Positions 37,379-42,423 of a DNA stretch of 42,423 nt are shown here, one piece after another. Source of the DNA: an uncultured Acetatifactor sp. GTDB lineage: Bacteria; Bacillota; Clostridia; Lachnospirales; Lachnospiraceae. Below the pieces are notes generated by a model that saw only the letters and a program-made list of their open reading frames with translations, was not told the DNA's origin and ran no database searches. The stretch covers positions 1 through 42,423 of the forward strand of contig CAJUNZ010000013.1 of NCBI GenBank assembly GCA_910587755.1, written 5' to 3'. The translations under genes and the position numbers were made by a program. Numbering within the stretch: position 1 is the first letter of the stretch; each line of letters starts with the position of its first letter.

Positions 37379-38419
37379 TCAAAAGATAAACATGGCATCC
37401 CCAAAGCTGAAAAACCGATAGCGCTCTCTCACGGCTTCCTCATAGGCCGCCAGCACTTTTTCCCGCCCTGCCAGAGCGGACACCAGCATCAGAAGGGTGG
37501 ATTCGGGCAGGTGAAAATTCGTCACCAGCGCGTCCACGGCCCGGAAGCGGTAGCCTGGATAGATAAAGATCTCCGTGCTGCCCCCTCCTGCGTGTACAAT
37601 ACCCTCCTGGTCCGCGGCGCTCTCCAGAGTCCTGCAGCTGGTGGTCCCCACACAGATAATCCGCCCTCCTGCTGCCCTGGCCCGGTTGATCTTTTCGGCC
37701 GCCTCCTCAGACACCTGGTAAAATTCCTGGTGCATATGGTGATCCAGCACCCGCTCCTCCTTTACCGGCCGGAAGGTGCCAAGACCTACATGAAGGGTCA
37801 CGCAGGCCGTCTCCACGCCTTTTGTCCCAATCTCCTCCAGAAGTTCCCTGGTAAAGTGCAGCCCCGCCGTAGGCGCCGCCGCAGAGCCTTCGTGTTTGGC
37901 ATAGACCGTCTGGTAACGGGAAGGATCCGCCAGACGATGGGTGATATAGGGGGGAAGGGGCATCTCGCCCAGGGCGTCCAGCACTTCCTCAAAGATCCCC
38001 TGGTATTCAAATTTCACCAGACGGCAGCCCTCCTGGACTGTCTCCAGAACCTGGGCTCTGAGACGACCGTCCCCGAAGACCAGCCGGGCCCCCGGACGGC
38101 ACTTCTTCCCCGGCTTCACCAGAGTTTCCCACACATCCCCCTCCTGGCGCTTTAAGAGCAGCACCTCCACATGGCCCCCTGTCTCCTCCCGCTGTCCCAG
38201 AAGTCTGGCCGGGATAACTTTGGTGTCGTTGAGCACCAGACAGTCCCCCGGCTGCAGAAACTGCAGAATATCCCGGAACCCATGATGGGACACCTCTCCC
38301 CTGGATCTGTCCAGGACCAGGAGCCTGGAGGAAGAACGATCCTCCAGGGGATCCTGGGCAATCAGCTCCTGGGGCAGGTCAAAGAAAAAGTCTGACGTCC
38401 GCAGCTCCTCCGCTGCCAT
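37379..38419 (-). CDS. queA: S-adenosylmethionine:tRNA ribosyltransferase-isomerase
   Basis: The 346-residue enzyme performs the SAM-dependent ribosyl transfer that makes epoxyqueuosine in tRNA. Typical stretches are SDFFFDLPQELIAQ at the N-terminus, LNDTKVIPARL, APTAGLHFTRELL, HVGLGTFRPV and VDALVTNFHLPESTL. The length is normal. I use the ATG at 38419, which overlaps the TGA of the aminopeptidase gene (TGATG) and lies ten bases after GGGGAG; the ATG at 38428 is too close to that site. The overlap indicates translational coupling. Confidence 0.95.
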   Translation of the reverse strand: MAAEELRTSDFFFDLPQELIAQDPLEDRSSSRLLVLDRSRGEVSHHGFRDILQFLQPGDCLVLNDTKVIPARLLGQREETGGHVEVLLLKRQEGDVWETLVKPGKKCRPGARLVFGDGRLRAQVLETVQEGCRLVKFEYQGIFEEVLDALGEMPLPPYITHRLADPSRYQTVYAKHEGSAAAPTAGLHFTRELLEEIGTKGVETACVTLHVGLGTFRPVKEERVLDHHMHQEFYQVSEEAAEKINRARAAGGRIICVGTTSCRTLESAADQEGIVHAGGGSTEIFIYPGYRFRAVDALVTNFHLPESTLLMLVSALAGREKVLAAYEEAVRERYRFFSFGDAMFIF

Positions 38420-39846
38420 CAGAGGCATGCTCCCCTGGCAAATGCCTTGTAGCCGCGGTATGTCTCGTACACATCCGCCTTGCTGGTGGCCTCATAAGGC
38501 GCATGCATGTTCAGCACCGCCACGCCGCTGTCGATGACATTCATGCCATAGAGGGCAAGAATGTACGCGATGGTTCCGCCGCCGCCCACATCCACTTTTC
38601 CAAGCTCTGCGGTCTGGTACACAATGCCCTCCTTGTCCAGGATTCCCCGCAGATGCGCCATATACTCCGCATTGGCGTCGTTGGAGCCGGACTTGCCCCG
38701 GGAGCCGGTGAATTTATTGAACACCATTCCCTTGCCCAGGAAAGCGGCGTTTTTCTTCTCAAAGCAGGAAGCATAGGCAGGGTCAAAGCCTGCGCTCACA
38801 TCGGAGGAAAGCATGCAGCTGCGGGACAGGCACCTTCTCAATTTCAGCTCGCTGTACTCACCGTTTAAGTTCATCAGCTCCGCCACCGCGTTCTCAAAGA
38901 AGCAGGAGCGCATGCCGGTGGCCCCCACAGAGCCCACCTCTTCCTTGTCCACCAGGATGCAGCACAGGGTTCTCTCCGTGTCCTCCACATCCAGCATGGC
39001 CTGCATGGACGTAAATGCACACACTCTGTCATCCTGCCCGTAAGCCAGAATCATGCTGCGGTCGAATCCCGCCTCCCTGGCTTTTCCCGCCGGAACTATC
39101 TCCAGTTCTGCAGAGAGAAAATCTTCCTCCTCCATGTCGTATGTCTTCTTCAGGATATCCAGAATGCCCGCCTTCACAGCCTCCTTGGCGGCGTCCTTCT
39201 TCTCGTCCCCGCCATCCTCCTGGCTGTTCTTGTCAATTACCAGAGGCCTGCTGCCGACAATCAGGTCAAGGGCTTCTCCCTCCACCACTTTCGCGCCTGA
39301 CTTCTTCAGCTGTTCCTCCGCCAGATGGATCAGCAGATCGGACACGAAGAACACCGGATCATCCTCGCTCTCGCCTACGCTCAGCTCCACCGTGGTGCCG
39401 TCCTTTTTCACCACCACTCCGTGAAGAGCCAGAGGCTGTGCCACCCACTGATATTTCTTTACACCGCCGTAATAATGGGTGTCCAGGTATGCCAGGCTGC
39501 TGTCCTCATAGAGAGGATTCTGCTTTACGTCGATCCTGGGGCTGTCAATATGAGCTCCCAGAATGTTGATGCCCTCTTCCATGGGCTTCTCTCCCATCTG
39601 GAACATCACAATGGACTTATTCATCCACACGCTGTAGACTTTGTCCCCCTTCTTGAGCTTCTCTCCTCCCTGGATCAGGCTCTCCAGTTCCCTGTATCCA
39701 CGGGCCTCGATGGTATTCACAATGGTGTCAATACACTCCCGCTCCGTCTTGCCGTTGTCCAGGAACTCCCTGTACGCCGTATTGAGTTTTTCCAGCTCTT
39801 CCAGCTGTCCCTCATCATAAGTCTCCCAAGTAATCTTTCTTTCCAT
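38419..39846 (-). CDS. M18-family aminopeptidase
   Basis: This 475-residue cytosolic metallo-aminopeptidase removes N-terminal residues from peptides. M18 metal-binding landmarks are GAHIDSPR, DKEEVGSVGATG and the C-terminal HAPYEATSKAD, which supply the His, Asp and Glu ligands of the two-metal centre. An insert domain rich in Lys/Glu spans about 195-260. The ATG at 39846 has AAGGA about eight bases upstream; the ATG at 39867 does not. The gene is 70 bp after pheT, where a weak TTGCGG-17-AATAAT promoter may add transcription, and overlaps queA. Confidence 0.93.
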   Translation of the reverse strand: MERKITWETYDEGQLEELEKLNTAYREFLDNGKTERECIDTIVNTIEARGYRELESLIQGGEKLKKGDKVYSVWMNKSIVMFQMGEKPMEEGINILGAHIDSPRIDVKQNPLYEDSSLAYLDTHYYGGVKKYQWVAQPLALHGVVVKKDGTTVELSVGESEDDPVFFVSDLLIHLAEEQLKKSGAKVVEGEALDLIVGSRPLVIDKNSQEDGGDEKKDAAKEAVKAGILDILKKTYDMEEEDFLSAELEIVPAGKAREAGFDRSMILAYGQDDRVCAFTSMQAMLDVEDTERTLCCILVDKEEVGSVGATGMRSCFFENAVAELMNLNGEYSELKLRRCLSRSCMLSSDVSAGFDPAYASCFEKKNAAFLGKGMVFNKFTGSRGKSGSNDANAEYMAHLRGILDKEGIVYQTAELGKVDVGGGGTIAYILALYGMNVIDSGVAVLNMHAPYEATSKADVYETYRGYKAFARGACL

Positions 39847-39916
39847 TTTCTCTTCCTTTCTTTCCATAACTATTATTCCACGAATGGTGCATTTCCGCAA
39901 CAGTCTTTTCACTTTC

Positions 39917-42346
39917 TCACTGCCGCAGCTCAATGCCCATCTGCTCCAGGCCATTTAAAATCTTCTTCATGACAGCGTTCACATCCCCCTCTTCCAGGGT
40001 TCTGTCCTGAGCCCGGAAGGTAACAGAGTAGGCCATTGACTTAAATCCCTGTCTGATCTGAGCCCCTTCATAGATATCAAACAGCCTGCAGGACTCCAGC
40101 AGCTTTCCGCCCCTCTGAAGAATCACCTGCTCAATGTCCCCCGCCAGAATATTTCCAGGCACCACCATGCTGATGTCCCGGCTCACCGCAGGGTACTTGG
40201 CAATACCACGGTACTTCCGGTCAAAGGTGGTGAAAGGAACCAGGGCGGGCAGATCCAGCACTGCCACATAGGCCTTCTCCCCGATGCCGTAGCCGTCCAT
40301 AACTTCCGGATGGACTTCCCCCAGATACCCCACCGGGCAGTCGTTATAACGAATCAAAGCCTGGCGGCCCGGGTGCAGGAAGCTTTTCCCTGCCTGAGGA
40401 TCATAGACCGCCCTGGCGCTCATGCCCGCAGCGGCAAAAAATTCTTCCACAACCCCCTTCATGGTATAGAAATCGCCCTCCCCGTAGAATCCCAGGGTAA
40501 ACTGCATTCTCTCATCCGGCAGCTCTGTCAGGGGCAGCTCCCCGGGCAGATACACATTCCCCAGCTCATACAGACGCACGTTCTTGTTTCGGCGGCTGTA
40601 GTTCAGCCCAAGACTTGTGAGCATGCCGTTGAGGGTGGTGGTTCTCATAACCGAGTAGTCCTCCCCCAGAGGATTGGTGATATTTACCGTCCGGCGCAGC
40701 CCGTCCTCCCCCTCCAGAAGCAGTCTGTCGAACACCTTGGGACTCTCGAAGGAAAAGCTCATGGCCTGGGAAAATCCACAGTGTTCCGCAATGTCCCCGG
40801 CCAGACGCTCCAGGCGCAGCTTATAGGAAATCTTTCCGGGCATGGTCTCCCCTGCGGGAAGGGTGGTGGGAATCCTGTCATAGCCGTAGAATCTGGCCAC
40901 CTCCTCCGCAATGTCCGCGTCGCAGTTTAAATCCTGGCGGAAATAGGGAATTTCCAGCAGAGTCTCCCCCTGCTGCCCTTCCCGGACTGCGATCTCCAGA
41001 CGCTCCAGCATCTCAAGCATATCCTCCGGGGAGATCTCCGTCCCCAGAAGGTTGTTGTATTTTTCAGGCCGGAAAGGAAGCGCCTTCCTCTCCCCCATGG
41101 GAGCGGCCACGTCCACCATGCCCCCCACGGCCTGGCCGCAGCCCAGCTCTTCAATGAGCTGGCAGGCTCTGTTCACAGCTTCCTCCGCATTATGAGGCTC
41201 CAGGCCCTTCTCGAACTTGCCGGAAGAGTCCGTCCGAAGTCCCAGCCTCTTGGCCGAGCGCCGGATACTGGGCCCGTGGAAAGTGGCGGCCTCAAACAGC
41301 ACCGTATGCACCTGATCCGTGATCTTGGAGTTCTCCCCGCCCATAATGCCGGCGATGCCCACAGGCTTCTCCCCGTCGCAGATCATCAGCACATCCCCGT
41401 CCATACGGCGCATCTGCCCGTCCAGAGTCTGGAATTCCTCCCCCTCCTGCGCCCGGCGCACCACAATCCTGTGCCCGGCGATGGCGTCCAGGTCAAAGGC
41501 ATGCATGGGCTGGCCGTACTCCTCCATGACATAGTTGGTGATATCCACCAGGTTGTTGATGGGCCGGATGCCGCTGGCGGCAAGCCTTCTGCGCATCCAC
41601 TCAGGGGAAGGGCCAATCTTAATGTCTTTGCAGACCCTGGCACAGTACCTGGGGCAGAGCGCCGGATCCTGCACTTCCACGCTCACATAGTCGTGCACAT
41701 CCTCCTGGTTTCCCACAGCTTTTACCTCAGGGGGCGCAAAGGGCTTCCGGAAAGTTGCCGCCGCCTCCCTGGCCAGGCCCAGCACACTGTAGCAGTCCAC
41801 CCTGTTGCTGGTGATCTCATACTCGAACACCGTGTCGTGAAGCCCCAGCAGCTCCACCGCGTCCGCCCCCACGGGAACATCCTCCCCGAAAATGTAGATT
41901 CCCTCCTGGGGAGCCTCCGGGTACATGTTTCTGTCCGAGCCCAGCTCTTCAATGGAGCACATCATGCCGTTGGAGGGAACCCCCCTGAGCTTTCCGGCCT
42001 TAATCTTAATGCCATCCTGGGGCAGGGGGCCTCCGTCATGACCTCCCGCCACCTTTCCCCCGTCCAAAACCACGGGCACCTTGCAGCCCACAGTCACATT
42101 CTGCGCGCCTGTGACAATCTGAATGGTCTCCCCGCCAATGTCCACCTGGCACACAATGAGCTTATCCGCGTCCGGATGCCTCTCGATGGAGAGGACCTGG
42201 CCCACCAGGATCTTCTCCAGGTTCCTGTCCCTGCGCTCATAGCCTTCCACCTTGGTACCTGACAGGGTCATTGCGTCACAGTATTCCTGGTCCGTGCATT
42301 CCAGTTCCGGCACATAGGCCTTGATCCATGATAATGCTGTATTCAT
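39917..42346 (-). CDS. pheT: Phenylalanyl-tRNA synthetase beta subunit
   Basis: The 809-residue beta subunit works with PheS as an alpha2beta2 enzyme that charges tRNA-Phe. Domains in order are an EMAP-like tRNA-binding domain (about 40-155; HPDADKLIVCQVD), the B3/B4 editing domain (about 215-385), the B5 domain (about 405-480), a catalytic-like core (about 490-700) and the C-terminal FDX-ACB domain (about 715-808; FDRKYRGIAKYPAVSRDIS contains the conserved YP-x-x-x-RD). I use the ATG at 42346, nine bases after AAGGA. pheS is expected just upstream, outside the window. The last 77 bp of the window show no other feature. Confidence 0.96.
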   Translation of the reverse strand: MNTALSWIKAYVPELECTDQEYCDAMTLSGTKVEGYERRDRNLEKILVGQVLSIERHPDADKLIVCQVDIGGETIQIVTGAQNVTVGCKVPVVLDGGKVAGGHDGGPLPQDGIKIKAGKLRGVPSNGMMCSIEELGSDRNMYPEAPQEGIYIFGEDVPVGADAVELLGLHDTVFEYEITSNRVDCYSVLGLAREAAATFRKPFAPPEVKAVGNQEDVHDYVSVEVQDPALCPRYCARVCKDIKIGPSPEWMRRRLAASGIRPINNLVDITNYVMEEYGQPMHAFDLDAIAGHRIVVRRAQEGEEFQTLDGQMRRMDGDVLMICDGEKPVGIAGIMGGENSKITDQVHTVLFEAATFHGPSIRRSAKRLGLRTDSSGKFEKGLEPHNAEEAVNRACQLIEELGCGQAVGGMVDVAAPMGERKALPFRPEKYNNLLGTEISPEDMLEMLERLEIAVREGQQGETLLEIPYFRQDLNCDADIAEEVARFYGYDRIPTTLPAGETMPGKISYKLRLERLAGDIAEHCGFSQAMSFSFESPKVFDRLLLEGEDGLRRTVNITNPLGEDYSVMRTTTLNGMLTSLGLNYSRRNKNVRLYELGNVYLPGELPLTELPDERMQFTLGFYGEGDFYTMKGVVEEFFAAAGMSARAVYDPQAGKSFLHPGRQALIRYNDCPVGYLGEVHPEVMDGYGIGEKAYVAVLDLPALVPFTTFDRKYRGIAKYPAVSRDISMVVPGNILAGDIEQVILQRGGKLLESCRLFDIYEGAQIRQGFKSMAYSVTFRAQDRTLEEGDVNAVMKKILNGLEQMGIELRQ

Positions 42347-42423
42347 ATCTGTGATTCCTTTCTCCCAATTTATGGTGATAGGTAAGCCTACTGTTTCCAA
42401 CGTTTCCGGCTTTTCCCCCACCC

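Overview
The window looks like chromosomal DNA from a Gram-positive, anaerobic, gut-type Clostridia, most likely a Lachnospiraceae member. The basis is the gene families (Rex, a T-box-controlled leuS, type-B sortase, Rpn-type nuclease, BspA-like leucine-rich-repeat surface proteins, a Cys/Gly-rich protein behind a sporulation-type promoter), the moderately GC-rich DNA, strong Shine-Dalgarno sites and sigma-A promoters of TTGACA-17-TATAAT type. The genus cannot be set from sequence reading alone. No rRNA, tRNA, CRISPR array or phage was seen.

Layout. 46-3280 (minus) is an nnr-alr-mazF operon for metabolite repair, D-alanine synthesis and an mRNA-interferase toxin, with no antitoxin gene visible. 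3323-3425 holds tandem terminators. 3447-4752 (minus) is rex plus a coiled-coil protein behind a near-consensus promoter. 4905-7115 is a large solute-binding-type lipoprotein with a TTG start, preceded by 11-bp-phased GGATAC repeats, and divergent from an ABC-F ATPase (7405-9345). 9523-11472 is a GntR-type regulator with NADP-isocitrate dehydrogenase. 11620-13095 is a cytoplasmic alpha-L-fucosidase.

13169-18185 is the oddest stretch. A subtilisin-like (S8) protease gene is split in two: its N-terminal piece, with the catalytic Asp, lies about 4.0 kb away from the piece with the catalytic His, Asn and Ser. Between them sit a promoter, a hybrid sensor kinase and a solute-binding lipoprotein. 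Both pieces are on the same strand, and removing the DNA between two GTGTC copies rejoins them in frame. No recombinase or transposase is present.

18182-26439 (minus) is a surface-protein locus: a class B sortase, a 1603-residue LRR/InlB-repeat protein ending in a TPKTG sorting signal, and a second LRR protein with a C-terminal membrane anchor. The end of the first LRR gene is followed by tandem repeats that carry stop-start (TAAATG) junctions and form two mini-ORFs before the second. 26956-29389 (plus) holds an Rpn-like nuclease and three small proteins: a Cys/Gly-rich one, a Met-rich one and a small charged one, with sporulation-type promoter matches.

29509-42346 is mostly housekeeping: leuS with a T-box leader, an EF-G-2-like GTPase, prephenate dehydrogenase, VanZ-like and PilZ proteins, queA, an M18 aminopeptidase and pheT. 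A truncated AAA+ ATPase remnant at 35969-36208 is interrupted by a 98-bp MITE-like element with 12-bp terminal inverted repeats and a TA duplication.
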